From contig MNCI01005245.1 of assembly GCA_015680685.1 (NCBI GenBank), positions 93,133-157,132 on the forward strand: a DNA stretch of 64,000 bases, in the 5' to 3' direction. The notes below the pieces were generated by a model. It was not told the origin of the DNA. It worked only from the letters and a program-made list of their open reading frames with translations, and did not search any database. The position numbers and the translations under genes are program-made. Source of the DNA: Gnetum montanum (taxonomy: Eukaryota > Streptophyta > Gnetopsida > Gnetales > Gnetaceae). How positions within the stretch are numbered: the stretch's first letter is position 1; every line of letters begins with the position of its first letter. Below, piece by piece: positions 42,490 through 54,979 of the stretch.

Positions 42490-44870
42490 AAAAATATGTC
42501 TTATTCACATAGGGTCGATAGTCCATCACATGATGACCCTTACTATTAAAGATGACATTTAGTTATTGTAGACAGTCCTAGAGGAGATGAAATAAGTCCT
42601 AGAATAAGAAGAGTCTCAAGGCCTAGGACCTTTAGCAAAACCTAGAATAAATGAGCCAAGGGACCATAGGGCAAGATATATGAGTCATGGTGGTTCTCTT
42701 AGTTTACAATCTTCCTCTTCATCTTCACCATCTAGTTCTAATGAAGATGAATGTAGGTATAAAGATAGAGTTTCACAAAGGGTTCAAGATGAAGGTATAA
42801 ATATAGATCAAAGACAATATATAAGGTACCAAGTAGAGCATAGATGAGATCATCATAATTAGATAAATAGAAATAGAGATTATGATCATAGCATGTTTGA
42901 TGATGATGAACCCTTGTTGGCTACTAGAAGCATGATATAGATCAAGGAGATAGTTAGAATACCCCACAGGCATTAAAGGGAAAGGCACATTAAATAAATT
43001 TATATGAATAAGCTTCCTAACTTTGAAAGTGGCTATAATTCTAATCCAAGACATCATTTACAAGCTCTCCATGATGCTTGTGCCTTGCAAAGTATTGAAA
43101 GTAAGTTGCAAAAGCTTAGGTTAATTCTTAGGACACTAATAAAAGAAGCTTTAAGTTGGTATAGATTGTTCAAACCAGATTTAATTTGTTGTTGGTTCAC
43201 AATGGTTGAGCTCTTTAATGAGAAATATCAAGTCTATTCAAGAGTGTCTAATCTAATGAGACAAATTCAAGGATGAAAGTAAGAAAACCATAAATCTCTT
43301 AATACAACCTTGGGAAAATAATATTCTCTACTACATAGATGCTTAGGTCATGGATTTTCTCAGAATGAGCATCTTCGTCATATCATAGATAGGATTCATA
43401 ACTAAATGAGGGAGATTCTTGGAATCTATGCCCAAGGAAGATTATCACATTTGAAGACCCATCAGATACAAAGGCTAATTGAACAAGTCAACAAAGAAGA
43501 AGGAGAGTTGTGCAAAAGTAAGAGCATAAAGAAATATAACCAAGGTCCAACTCTTTACAAAAAGGAGGTCCATATTTATGATCAAGAAGAAGAGATAGCT
43601 CTTGATGAAGTGATTTCACATAAAACCTTGCCAATACAAAAGTTCATCATTGAGATTATAGCAAGGGTATATAAGATGTGGAAATGAAGAAATGAAAAAG
43701 TTACTCTGAAAATCATAGAGGAGAATGTAAAGGAGGTAGAATTATTAGACCAAGACAAGAAGAGAAAAAAATAAGGAAACAAGTAGGGATACTTATTTGG
43801 AAAAAAAGGAAAAGTAACTATAGTAGAAGAGGTTGTAGACTTAGATTTAGAGAAGAAGGATGAATGTGACATCTATCAATATGAACATCCAAATGACTAT
43901 TGCCTAGTTATGTTACATCTATAATAGTTTGGGACTTTTTCTTTGAATCCCAAGTTTGTGGAATAGCAAATGCTCAAGAGACTACCTTATCCATAAAGAA
44001 AATTATAGAAAGTCCTAAAACTAATTGTATTATCTAGGTGGGACTTCTTCTCAATCTCAATACTACTATAAACAATAATGGAAAAATCCATTATCGTGGG
44101 GGATGCTATCATCAAACCAGCAATATCCTTATCACAAGTCAAATCCTTATGGATACTAAGTTCAATAATATGTATTTCCTAATGGTTTTATTGCCCATGC
44201 CTCAACTCACCACTACTATCCTTGTGAATATCATCAACCCACAACATGTCCTATAAAATTACCATCCCATACTTCTCATCATTGTTCATATTCTCAATAC
44301 TCTCATATTCCCCTCCAACATATGTCACCACCAACAATGTAGAAAGAATTGAGACCACAACCTTAATAGAAGAATGCCACTTGTGTTATGAACATACAAA
44401 GGAACAATAGTATTAGTAGCCATGAGCACAAGACTCATAAACATTCTTTCTTTAGGATAGTTTCCACATGTGTAATAAAACTAGTAGACTTACTAGCTCA
44501 TCAAAACCAATGCATGGCCAATATGGTGCAACTTCCTTTCTTACAAAAATAATGCCTTCCAATCCTATGGAAAAGCTAATAACTATCACCACTCTAAAAC
44601 AAAACATGAAAGTTGAACAGGACATTGTGAAGAGATAGAAAATATCATGCATTACTAATAATGATAAAGGATGCAATTGCAAGTTGAGATTTCAAAGAAT
44701 TAGCATAATTGCTATACCAATCCACAATAAACTTGAGGAATAAATGTATGCAAAAACATGTTTGCATTGTAGGTACTATACCAAAAGACACCCAGTGGCT
44801 AGGAAGTGAAAATGTCAAACCATCCAAAATGTGCATGGAAACATTCAACCCACTTATTAGCTCTTGTGCT
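42490..44870 (+). pseudogene. Ty3 (Athila-like) gag
   Basis: Starts MSYSHRVDSPSHDDP. The gag domain is at about 43,000-43,400 with MNKLPNFESGYNSNPRHHL, LRTLIKEALSWYRL and MVELFNEKYQVYSR, the classic helix pattern (K..AL.W...L...W..L...F...Y). A knuckle remnant C-D-I-Y-Q-Y-E-H near 43,866 has lost its second Cys. A Pro-rich tail matches 35,600-36,490. No protease, RT or integrase follows before the element's 3' region, so this is a gag-only element. Confidence 0.7.
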
Positions 44871-44932
44871 AAGAAAATGAAATAAACAAAAAATTACAAA
44901 AGCACATCTTATGTGTGGATTGAGAGCTTAGG

Positions 44933-44961
44933 NNNNNNNNNNNNNNNNNNNNNNNNNNNNN
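44933..44961. other. Assembly gap, 29 N
   Basis: Run of N within the left end of the copia LTR. Confidence 1.
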
Positions 44962-45597
44962 GTTGAATAATTTACCCAATTGCAATTGCACCTGTCACAC
45001 AAAAACCCCAAATTTTACATGGTTTTCCAACTTGGGTACTTCCACACTTGAAGGGTAGAATCCATGCACACCTTTGGACTTTGTTTCTTTAAAAATGTGG
45101 TTTGAAGGGTATCACACCATATACAAGATTTGAACTCTACACCAGATTGTTTTATCGCTATGAAACCACTCAACCTTGAAAGGTCCCAATAAGCTCAAAA
45201 TGTGTTTTCAAGGATCCCACAACCTTTAAAAAATTGAGCTCTACTTCAGAGTGTTTTAACACTACAAAATCACTCAATCCTGTAGGATTCGGACAAGCTC
45301 AATGAGGATTCCTTCTCACAAGAAGCACATCAACCCCGTAGGGAAACAAGGAAAAGAAAAAGATACAAGGAAAGAATGTACTAAATTTACAAGTCCTTAT
45401 CATTGAAGCTTAGTAAAACATACAACCAAAAAATGATGTTACAGTGAAGAACAAGAATACAATAACATAGATGAGACAATGATTGATTTGATGTGAACAG
45501 TGCTTGCATAATTCCCAAGAATTTGGTATCTTCTTGTAGTCTTTGAGTTTTTGAAGACTCTTTGGAATTTGTACAACAACTACCAAACAGCTAGTAT

Positions 45598-45752
45598 AGA
45601 CATCTCCTTTGAAGTTCGGATGTCTATCTAATATTGGCTTTAATTTATGAGAGATGTCTTATTAGAAAATGGGATGTCTTATGTGGGACATCTTTGGGAA
45701 GACATCTTTTTTAGGATAGAGATGTCTACTATTTCTGGGAGACATCTCCTTA
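45598..45752 (-). promoter_or_regulatory. AGATGTCT/AGACATCT cluster in copia LTR
   Basis: Eight units in about 155 bp, alternating AGACATCT and (A/G)GATGTCT. These are the two CpG-decay products of an AGACGTCT palindrome. Confidence 0.6.
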
Positions 45753-46022
45753 ACTTTTTTGTTCTATCTTCTAAGGCTTTCTTCCATCAATTTGTCTTCT
45801 TGCTAGTCCTTGGAGCATCTTCATTTGGTTTGTAGCCTTTGTTTTTGTCCATGCTCTCATCTTGGCCTATGTAGTCTTTACTTTGTCTTTTCATTGTAGA
45901 TCTTATTTCTCTTGAGTTCTTAGTTTTGAAGTTCTTCTTCATGTCTTGTAAACACATCATCCAAAACAAACATTCTATGCTCTCCATTTTTCTTAAGGTT
46001 TTGAGATACCAAAAGGTTAACA

Positions 46023-46892
46023 TTATGCCCTAACCATACACTAGAAGAAAGTAATGAACAAGGAGACTTAAAAACTAAAATAGAACATAAAAAAGAAAAT
46101 ATAGTTGGACCTTCTCAAATAGAAATAATTTCTAATCTAGTTGGATGTATGTCTCCAAATGATTAAAACCTGATTATCATCTATATTAAATGGGCTAACA
46201 AGTGAAAACACAAATAACTAAAGATGCTAAATGGGAAACCTATCATGTATGATCCATGGAATGTGTAATCCATTTTCCGAATGCTCACCCATAAGTTTAG
46301 TCATGGGGGAGATGCACCATCCTAAAACAAGAACTGATAAGTGCATTTTTCACTTTTTATTTTATAATTTTTAGTCCTTTTTCTATTTTTGATATTTTGT
46401 TATTTCTTCAAAATTTTCCAATTCTTAGTATGTTTTCCATTTCTTATAATTTTCCTTTTCTTTATAACTTTATATTTTTCATAGTCACTTACTTTATGAT
46501 TTTGCAGATATTTACTATGTTTTTATCAGTAACATTGCTAGTCATGATGCAAAAATAAATACTATGCATTGGGTTTTTGTCCTATGCTATTAAGATGATT
46601 GGATAAATAATTATGTAAAGTAGTGAGACCACATCATCCATCTCTCTAGTTTCTATAAATAAGAGGTTTTTATCATGAAAGCAATATGGTTCTTCTAACA
46701 TGAAACTAAAATTAACTCATGATTATTGTGCCTTAAGGAAAAGGGGAAGAACAAAGGAGGAATGGAAAAGGACGTGGCATTAAGGGCACTTGCTAATTCT
46801 TTGTACTTCCTTTATGGGTCTTACTACCTCATGTATTTATGTCATTACTAATGTTTTAATTTTAATGGAAGCATGTTCTTGAATAAGTGTTG
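46023..46892 (+). other. 3' part of the gag-only element after the solo LTR
   Basis: Non-coding. Similar in blocks to 36,470-37,050 (TTTAGTCATGGGGGAGA at 46,297, AATAAGAGGT at 46,660). Confidence 0.5.
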
Positions 46893-47065
46893 TCTTAACA
46901 ATGAGGTGTTAGCCTAGTAGTAAGACACTTGATTTGGAAGCTCTAGGTCATGGGTTTGATTCTAGTGGGCAATGTTGAGTTATATAAAGTTCTAATTAGA
47001 TTATATATCTTGGGGTATATCTATGTTTCACTTCTTTCAAGTTCCCACACCCCTCTTATACAAGT
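46893..47065 (+). mobile_element. tRNA-derived SINE
   Basis: GTGTTAGCCTAGTAGTAAGA (A box) and GGTCATGGGTTTGATTCTA (B box) at tRNA spacing, followed by a body ending in a pyrimidine-rich tail. This is the clearest SINE in the window. Confidence 0.65.
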
Positions 47066-47258
47066 ATTGTCTTGCCATGTCATTAGAAAGACATGTTATC
47101 CATGCTTGAAGATAGTCCTTTGATAAGGAATTCATAAATCCTAATGAATTAATTCACTAAAGAAAATTGATTCTTGAGGTACCACCGAAAAGAAATATTA
47201 CCCATGCCTGAAGGTACTCCTATGGTGGGATTAGCATTATTTTTGAGGCTAGAAAGAT

Positions 47259-47284
47259 ACACACACACACACACACACACACAC
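47259..47284. repeat. (AC)n microsatellite
   Basis: Thirteen AC units. Confidence 0.95.
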
Positions 47285-47617
47285 CTTACAAGATCAAACT
47301 ATACAAAAATCCATGTCAAATAAAAGACCAAACAGAGACATCAATTTATAAAACTACATATCTCTACATAAACCAAAAATTTGTACTACTATCCCAATAT
47401 ACAAAAATATAAAAGGAATATATATAAAAGAACAATAAGGTCATGCAAATATGAATAATCTATAGAAAACTGTAAATGAAGATATACATCAATTGATCCC
47501 CATAGAAATCCCTCTTCTCATTCCTCTTAGTGCTATCCGACACCCCTATAACCTCAACTTGTAACTAAATAAAGTTTGTATAAAACTAAGTAAAAAGCCT
47601 TTACAGTTTTTGAGGAT
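47285..47617. other. No recognised feature
   Basis: AT-rich sequence before the copia element. Confidence 0.5.
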
Positions 47618-48703
47618 TGTTAACTTAGAAGGGAGGTTGAATAAGTTCTCCAATTAAAAGAAATACAACCATCAAAAAGCACCCATAATTTTTACATGGT
47701 TCCCCAACTTGGGTACCTCCACACTTAGAGGGTAGAATCTTTGCATACCTTTAGACTTTATTCCTTAGAAAAATGTGATTTCAAGGATACCACAACCTTT
47801 ACAAGATTTGAGCTTCACTTGGAGTGTTTTCTTACTAGAGAAACACTTAACTCCGCAAGGTCCCAACAAGCTCAAAATGTGGTTTAAAGGATTCCACAAC
47901 CTTTACAAAATGTGAGCTTTGCTCTAGAGTGTTTTGTTGCTAAAAACCACTCAACCCCTCAAGGTCCTGACAAGCTTAATGAAGACGCATTCCCACAAGA
48001 AGTACATCAACCCCTTTGGATTACAAGAAAGTAGAAAAGAATCAAGAAAAGAGTATAACTCAATTTACAAATTCCTTGCAATGAAGGCTTTCAAAACATT
48101 CAACACAATATAGATGATTGGAACAATGAAGAATAAAATAAATTCACTTGAGGCTCATAATGCTTGATATTCAATGAACAATGCTTATACATTTCCCAAG
48201 AATTTTACATTCTCTCCTTTGAGTTTTTAAAAACTCCATGGAATTCATGCAATGATTATGAAATGGCTAGCTTAGATGTCTAATTCATAGTTTAGACATC
48301 TATCTGTAATCAGCCTCAGTTCAAGAGAGACATCTACCTAGAAATGTAGATGTTTACACTTAGATGTCTACCCTTAGATGTCTATCTTAGGGGGTAGACA
48401 TCTATTCTCAATTGGAAATGTCTACCTTGTAAGACCACTTTAATTTCTAGTGCATTCCTCTATCATTTTGACATCTCAGTAGTCCTTAGAACGTCTTCAT
48501 TTGGCTCATAGAATCTATTTGAATTCTAGCTCTCATCGTTTCTTCTTAGCTCTGATTTTGACATCTTGACATAACTTTCATTCTAGCTCAACTCTTCTTT
48601 TGAAGTATTAGCGTGATATGTTCCTTCTTAGTCTTGTAAGACTACAAGTACATTTCTACATTCTTCATTTTCTCTAAGGTTTTGACATACCAAAGGTTAA
48701 TAA
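47618..48703 (-). repeat. Copia 3' LTR
   Basis: About 1.09 kb. Begins on the minus strand at GGTTAATA (decayed TGTTAACC) after an AAAAAGGGGATGAT polypurine tract and ends GTTAACA. It holds a palindrome cluster at 48,270-48,430 and TATAAGC near 48,192. Confidence 0.75.
48270..48430 (-). promoter_or_regulatory. TAGATGTCTA/TAGACATCTA cluster in copia LTR
   Basis: Eight units in about 160 bp in both decay forms of TAGACGTCTA, lying upstream of TATAAGC in LTR orientation. Confidence 0.6.
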
Positions 48704-51180
48704 TCATCCCCTTTTTGTTGATGTCCAAAACTTAAGAAAATGGGTTAGTACATTCCATAATATATATAAAATTAAAAAAATTTAAGGCATATATATAAAT
48801 TTCAATGGTAGTAGAGCGTATTATTGGAATAAGGATGTAAAGGCTTATATCCATAGGTCCAAATCACAAGATTTCACAATGCATGATATAGAAACACCAT
48901 GAAATACCCAAAAATTGTCCATAATAAATCCATCATTTAATATGCAAATCAAATGCCTATATAAATACCAAAAGCATAACGTATCTATTACTACTGAGAT
49001 AAATGCCACAAGTATAACCTATCTATCACATATTATTCAAAACAAGTAAAATGAAAGCTGGTCTCATACTACTATCCATACAAGTAAACTTTGTTCATAC
49101 ATATAAATCCATAAACTCTTCCCCTTTTTGGATAGCACCCAAAAGGTAGGGAACATGAGAAGGACCAACTGCACAATTCCGTAAGATAAACTTTCCACCA
49201 TATTTGCATAAATATTTAGCAAAGGATGAAAACATGATGGATATCGGTTATAGAATACATATCCTTTCGCATTTTTTTCATAGGACTAATGATGAGAGAC
49301 CAAATTTCATTAAGAATGACCTATTATCTATTCATAGACCAAGAATGACCTATTATCTATTCATAGACCAAGATAAGATTAGAAAATTAATGAGGCATAA
49401 TTAATTTAATCCTTTTAATTGATATTCCATAGTATTTAAAACCAAAAGCTGAATACATAGTTTGAGCACTAAAGATCATGTAACTTGTCTTTGAACCAAT
49501 AAGTCATTAGTAACATCATATCCTATGATTTCAAATAGCCACCCAATATACTCCTTTCATTTGAAGGGATTAGATTTCAAACAGATGAAAGCTGCTTAAG
49601 CATCGATGCTGAGAGAAGATAGATAAATATGCATGAAGACTATAAAAGACAAAAATCAAGACACACCATATAGTCTGCATCTATTACCAATACCATATAA
49701 AAGCTCATTAAGCCTTTCTTAATTCATTCTACACATTCAAAAGACATAGCAATTCCATGCTAAGGAGAGTAAATATATATGCAATCAATTATTGAGAAAT
49801 AGATCAAATCTTAGAAGAAGGTCAAAGAACATAACTTATCATAATACATGTTAAAGATCAAAAATAGCCAAGCATATCCTAATCAAAAGGTTCATAAGCC
49901 AATTTAAGATAACCATGTTGAGAGGAAACCTTAGTATAGAATATACATATTTTATCTATAATTTACAAGATTACCTTTAAATGCCTTATCAAAAGAGAAC
50001 ATTAATACCTTTACTTACTCAAATGTGCTATTGAAAGTACTTGAGATTCCTTAGGTGAGTACTTAACAACTCATATTTGTAATAAGGACATTTGATACAC
50101 CATATATGATACTCAAATGATATAGTCTTAGCATATAAAAAGTTAAACATGTATCATTAATTTCTTAAAATAGTGCTCAAAAAGTAAATTGATATAACCT
50201 TGTAGAGATCAAGAGCTTGCATCAACAAAGATTATTTTTAGGTAAACATTCTAAAGATTTGGTAAAAAATGTTTACTCTTTTACCTTTATAACCTTACCA
50301 GATATTGGTATGAATATACTATTTGTTGCTTGTGTCCTAATAAGGGTGCTAGAGATTAGGGGCTTGTACTATAAATAACATGTTCTAGAGAGAATCTTCA
50401 AAGACTCCTCGTGCACTAATGCTTTCCCTACATATATGTCTTGTCTTCTTGAATAATCTTTTGTAGAGAGAGTGGTAATCTTTCCTTAAGCCTTTTAGGA
50501 ACTTCAAGCTTTTTGTTAGTAAGGAATTTCTTTAATAGAAGCACAACAATCTTTAACTTTTGTAATGTATTCATTGGTTGATCAATCATACATGAGTCAC
50601 TTGCCTTTGTAGAGATAAATTTTTGAATCTCACCAATAAATTTGTAAAGTCACATTAAGATCAAGTATGGAGACTTTTTAATTTTAAAGTCTCTCATTAG
50701 TGGTATCTCTACTAGATGATAAATATCATAGGATATTAGTAATGATAATAATTTTATTTTAAATGTAAGACTTCTTAAAAAGTTTAGGAATTTTGGTCAA
50801 GGACCTTAACTTCTTCAAATCATCTCATATTCATTAAGGATATAAAGATAGATTTTTTAATATTCATAAAATAACTTTCAAACCCATTATATACCAATAA
50901 ATAATAGAAGCTAAATCATGGGTATGCAAATGTCTCGATATTAGGAATTGATGAACACTTACAAAACCTTATCTTGGAAACACTTTTGTTGGTCATATGT
51001 TGAAGCTCAACACCTTGGAAGATTAAGTGATCTTTTCTTTGGTAGACAAAGAATCCAAAGAGCATCTATTTAAAGAATTTCTTGTCTACTAATATTTATA
51101 AACAAAAACTAATCTACACTAAGTCTAGCAAGCAAAGGAATAAAGGCTTAAAATTACTTACCTTGCTTGCTTTCTAGCAT
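48704..51180 (-). other. Copia interior, no recognisable domain
   Basis: About 2.5 kb between the polypurine tract and gag. I read both strands for RT (YVDD), integrase and protease motifs and saw none. It includes a short tandem duplication at 49,312-49,369. Confidence 0.45.
49312..49369. repeat. 29-bp perfect tandem duplication
   Basis: AAGAATGACC...CATAGACC is repeated once without change. Confidence 0.95.
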
Positions 51181-51188
51181 GAACACGA

Positions 51189-52990
51189 TTAATGGAGTTT
51201 TAGATAAGGTCCTCCATCATAGAGTACATCCTTATCATGCAACTTTCCTTTTCTTTCATTAGCACTTTTGTCTATATCCTCAAGCGAATGTGAGATTCCT
51301 TCTTTGTCATGTTCATGTTCTTCAAAATGGGAGGACTCATAATTTTTGATAGGTAGAGGTTTTGATCCCTTAATTTCATTAGAGACTATCCCTTCCTCTT
51401 GTTCATTTGTTCTCCATGCTTTTGTACCTTGCAAAATACACTTACTAAACTTCTCTTGACAAGACCAAGTAGTTATGTTATTTTGCTTTATATATGGATG
51501 ATAATACCCTTGTTCATGTTCACATACTTTACAAAAAAAATCTAAAGTATCTCTAATTTGGATAGGATTATCATACCTAGGCTTGTATATTCTTTTAGAT
51601 GATACTAAACTTGTACAAGAATTATTTTGGGAGACCTCCTCTCGATTGTTGTTTTTGTATTGATTTTGAAACTTTTTTTGACTTTTACTCCTTACCTCTT
51701 GTGTATCCCTACACTTCTACTCATCCAAGTGGATTAGTAATTGAACCTCAGCTTTTACTTTTGAGAGTTCCCTTTTTAAAGTAGAGCATAAAGTATAAAG
51801 TTTAGAGATTTTTCTATGTAAATTTTTCTTTACTTTTCTAGGTAGATAGAGTCAAGAAATAATTTCTTCATGTAATTCATTATACCTTTCATCAATTTTA
51901 CCTTTAGATTCATCAAGAACTCATGTGGAATCTTCATTTGTGAGGGTCATGCATATGAGATGTGAGTCCTTTGTAGCATCATCTACCTATTCCTCTCTTT
52001 GATCATCATCCTAGCTAGTGTAGAGGTTGTTCTTTTTGGACTTAGTTTCAGATTGATCTCTCTTTTAAAACTTTCTAGCATTAGGACATTCAAAGGCCAC
52101 ATGGCCTCTTCCACAACAAGCCCACCATTCTATAGAAGATGCATTAATATTTCAATTGTAAAAATTCTTACCTTTTTCTTTACCTTTGGTGCTAAATTGA
52201 TTTAAGCTTGGTTGATTAAAGCTTCTGCCTTTTCTTGCAAGAAATCTTTGAACTCTTCTAGATAGGAGGGTCAACTCGTCTTTACTATTTACTTGTTGTT
52301 TAGGAGGCTTTATCTCCTTTGATGAAGATTTTAGGGTGATGGCCTTTTCCTTTATTGCACCTTCACTAATGAGGTTAATCTCATAGGCAATAAGTGCAAT
52401 TTAAAGTTCTTCAAATTTTAGTATAGAAAAATTCTTGATTTCTTTCGTGGTTGTTACTTTAGGTCTAGATTTAGGTTGCAAAGTTCTTATCAACTTTATG
52501 ATAACATCAGTTTTAGGTAGAACCTTACTAGTACCTCTAATTGCTACAATAAGATTATTTATCCTAGAGAAGTAGTCCTTAATCTTTTCTCTTTCTCTCA
52601 TTTTCAATTTATTGTATTCACTTTTTAACACTAGAAGTTTTGATTATTTTACTACTGATGTACCTTCATAGGTTACTTCTAATGTTTTCCAAATTTCTTT
52701 AACGGTCTTACATGAACATGAACTTATCTTTTTCATCAAAGGACAATAAAGATTTTCTCAAAGGACAATAAAGATAATTCTTTCCTTTAGAATCAAACAT
52801 GAACTTATCTTTTTCATCTTGTGTCCATTTGATTCTTGGCTTGGTAGCTAAAGTGTTACTATCGATGGGTGGTGCACAGCTTTTGAGAATAGACTCCTAG
52901 ACATCAAATTTTCCATGGATTTGAAGAATCCTTACATTCTTGCTTTTTAATCCATGAAGTTGGTCCCATTAAACATTAGTGGCTTGGTGT
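51189..52990 (-). pseudogene. Copia gag
   Basis: The N-terminal part (about 52,880-52,760) reads KWTQDEKDKFMFDSKGKN. The central UBN2-type gag domain (52,631-52,401) has SEYNKLKMREREKIKDYFSR and VIIKLIRTL. The knuckle near 52,100 reads W-x2-C-x4-H-x4-C, the first Cys changed to Trp. A charged tail follows to 51,189. A 26-bp repeat (AAAGGACAATAAAGAT region, about 52,738-52,773) duplicates part of the N-terminus. Broken by stops. Confidence 0.7.
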
Positions 52991-53048
52991 AGGGTGTCCC
53001 TTTCATCATGCACTCTTGAGATGTGAAGCACGAACTTGAGAGTACTAA

Positions 53049-53060
53049 GCTCTAATACCA
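53049..53060 (-). other. Primer-binding site, tRNA-Met type
   Basis: TGGTATTAGAGC on the minus strand, one change from TGGTATCAGAGC, nine bases after the 5' LTR. Confidence 0.8.
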
Positions 53061-53069
53061 CTTAAGGAT

Positions 53070-53768
53070 CGAGAACTTAGAAGGGGGGTTGAATAAGTTC
53101 TCCAATTAAAAGAAATATAGCCACCAATAATAACACATAATTTTTTATGTGGTTCTCCAACTTGGGTACCTCTACACTTGGAGGGTAGAATCCTTGCACA
53201 TCTCTAGACCTTATTCCTTAGAAAAATGAGGTTTCAAGGATACCACAACCTTTACAAGTTTGAGCTTTGCTTGGAGTGTTTTCTTACTAGATACACACTC
53301 AACCTCGTAAGGTCCCAACAAGCTCAAAATGTGGTTTAAAGGATCCCATAATGTTTACAAAATTTCTATACTTAAACATTTACCCTTAGATGTGTAACTG
53401 GAAATGTAGATGTCTACGCTTAGACATCTATCCTTAGATGTTTATCTTAGGAAGTAGACATCTACTGTCAATTGGAGATGTCTCCCTTCAAGATCACTTT
53501 AATTTTTGAAGCATTGCTTTATCATTTTTGTATCTTGATAATCCTTGGAGTATCTTCATTTGACTCATAGACTCTGTTTGAATTCTAGCTCTCATCATTT
53601 CTTCTTAGCCCTCATTTTGACATCTTGACATAGCTCTCATTCTGTCTCAGCTCTCCTTTTGAAGTCTTAGCATGATATGTTCCTTCTTGATCTTGGAAGA
53701 CTATAAGTATAAACACATTTCTATATTTTTCATTTTTTCTAAGGTTTTAACATACCAAAAGGTTAACA
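53070..53768 (-). repeat. Copia 5' LTR, internally deleted
   Basis: Starts TGTTAACC (minus) and ends AAGTTCTCG near the primer site. It is about 390 bp shorter than the 3' LTR through an internal deletion near 53,360. A purine-rich stretch (GTAGGGAGAG, minus) precedes it, so it may also have served a second element to the right. Confidence 0.7.
53385..53490 (-). promoter_or_regulatory. TAGATGTCTA/TAGACATCTA cluster
   Basis: Six units in about 105 bp, the same motif as in the 3' LTR, retained next to the deletion. Confidence 0.55.
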
Positions 53769-53922
53769 CTCTCCCTACTAGATGGTGAACAAGGGTTGCA
53801 CTTGAGAAAAGGAATGGGATACAAAGAAACTTGCATCAATAATCATACTTGCACATGCTCTAAGCAACACATGCACATACAATATCACATATAGGATTGA
53901 CATAATCCCTCTTGATGAGCAG
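53769..53922. other. Junction between copia and Ty3 elements
   Basis: Short stretch between two LTRs; could be the 3' end of a second truncated copia element. Confidence 0.35.
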
Positions 53923-54791
53923 CAAGTATTCCCTATGCCCAACCATATGAATCACTAGCATGCCCACATGATCTGGTCAAATTCTATGAACTTATTTTAC
54001 CTACGTGAGCTATATTCTTAGATAGCAAAACACATGTGATTACTGGTCATTGTCTTTCTAATAATCACTTGTGTTAACTGGTTCATATGGCTAAGTGTGA
54101 TTAAATGTAAAATATTTATTTTTTAATTTTTATTATTTTCTTTATTGGTAAAATGATTAAGTAAAGAAAGAGTTGAATATTAATTGTGCTAATTAATTAA
54201 CTAAACTATCGTAAACATGGAGCATCCATTTCCACTTTCTGTATCAATCTTGAATGTATACTAATATTGCTGTGTTAGCAACTATTTATTGTGAGGCATA
54301 CCATGAATTCACTGTTGAGATTACTAAGTGTTAGTATATTATACTTGAAGTGGTTATAGTCATGTTACTTACGAAATAGAATATTAAGTGCTTAAGGTCA
54401 AGAAGAAAAAAGAAAATTGCATTCAAAGTAAAATACTAGAAAATAAACTGAATTCATATATTGCGATGGATAGAAGATATCTTGATTTTATTGTCATTCA
54501 TGCAACTATGTCCATGTACATATTGCACTCAAATATAATTTCATGCAATAAATTCAATCCATGTTGTAGGCACTCAAAGGAAAAAGTTTGCTAAGTTCTG
54601 TATAAAGAAACTACAAGAGTTTGGCTAAAAAATTAACTAAAATAATGCCATAAATATGGTTAATGTACTCACTTATATAGGCTTTGGGAGGATTTGCATC
54701 GATGCACATGCATGAATGCATCTTAAGATGTATTGATGAGGATGCATCGATGGGCATGTGTCAATTTAGCTATCTTATTGATGCTTCATCA
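53923..54791 (-). repeat. 3' LTR of minus-strand gag-like element
   Basis: TGATGAGCAGCAAG at the left and GCTTCATCA at the right. The polypurine-like TCTTGGTGGTA precedes it on the minus strand (54,792-54,802), and TATATAAG lies near 54,673-54,680. Its U3 cluster uses GATGCATC/CATCGATG palindromes in place of GATATC. Confidence 0.75.
54681..54765 (-). promoter_or_regulatory. GATGCATC/ATCGATG palindrome cluster
   Basis: Units such as CATCGATGCA, GCATGAATGCATC, TTAAGATG, GATGCATCGATG. Same position relative to TATA as the GATATC clusters in sister LTRs. Confidence 0.5.
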
Positions 54792-54979
54792 TACCACCAA
54801 GATTGACTATAAACTTGTCCTCAAGTAAACAAAAATGGAATCAAGTTTCTTAAAAAAATTAGGGAAATATGGAACTAACTGACTAATTGGATTTGATAGA
54901 TAAAATAACTCTTGAGTGCCAGGTTGTACAGATTACAAAATTGGTGCAATTTACAAAGAATTTGGACACTTGACCAAAA

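Larger units (their letters stand above)
44920..46022 (-). repeat. Copia solo LTR with N gap
   Basis: Matches the LTRs at 47,618 and 53,070: GTTGAATAA, CCAACTTGGGTAC, CCACACTTG and AGGGTAGAATC near the left end and ACCAAAAGGTTAACA at the right end. It interrupts the 3' part of the gag-only element (44,870 continues at about 46,230), so it was inserted later. The left end is masked by N. Confidence 0.75.
47618..53768 (-). mobile_element. Ty1/copia-type element, minus strand
   Basis: 5' LTR 53,768-53,070, primer-binding site 53,060-53,049, gag 52,990-51,190, unrecognised interior, polypurine tract next to 48,704, 3' LTR 48,703-47,618. LTR ends are TGTTAAC and GTTAACA. No convincing integrase or RT could be read at 48,710-51,180, so it is either non-autonomous or too decayed. 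Confidence 0.7.

Noticed and set aside
46893-47065. Functional tRNA gene
   Set aside because: A and B boxes are present but no clover-leaf stems form and a non-tRNA body follows, so it is a SINE.
48704-51180. Copia RT and integrase
   Set aside because: A search by eye for YVDD, the GKG-type RT blocks and integrase motifs was negative; a translated database search would decide.
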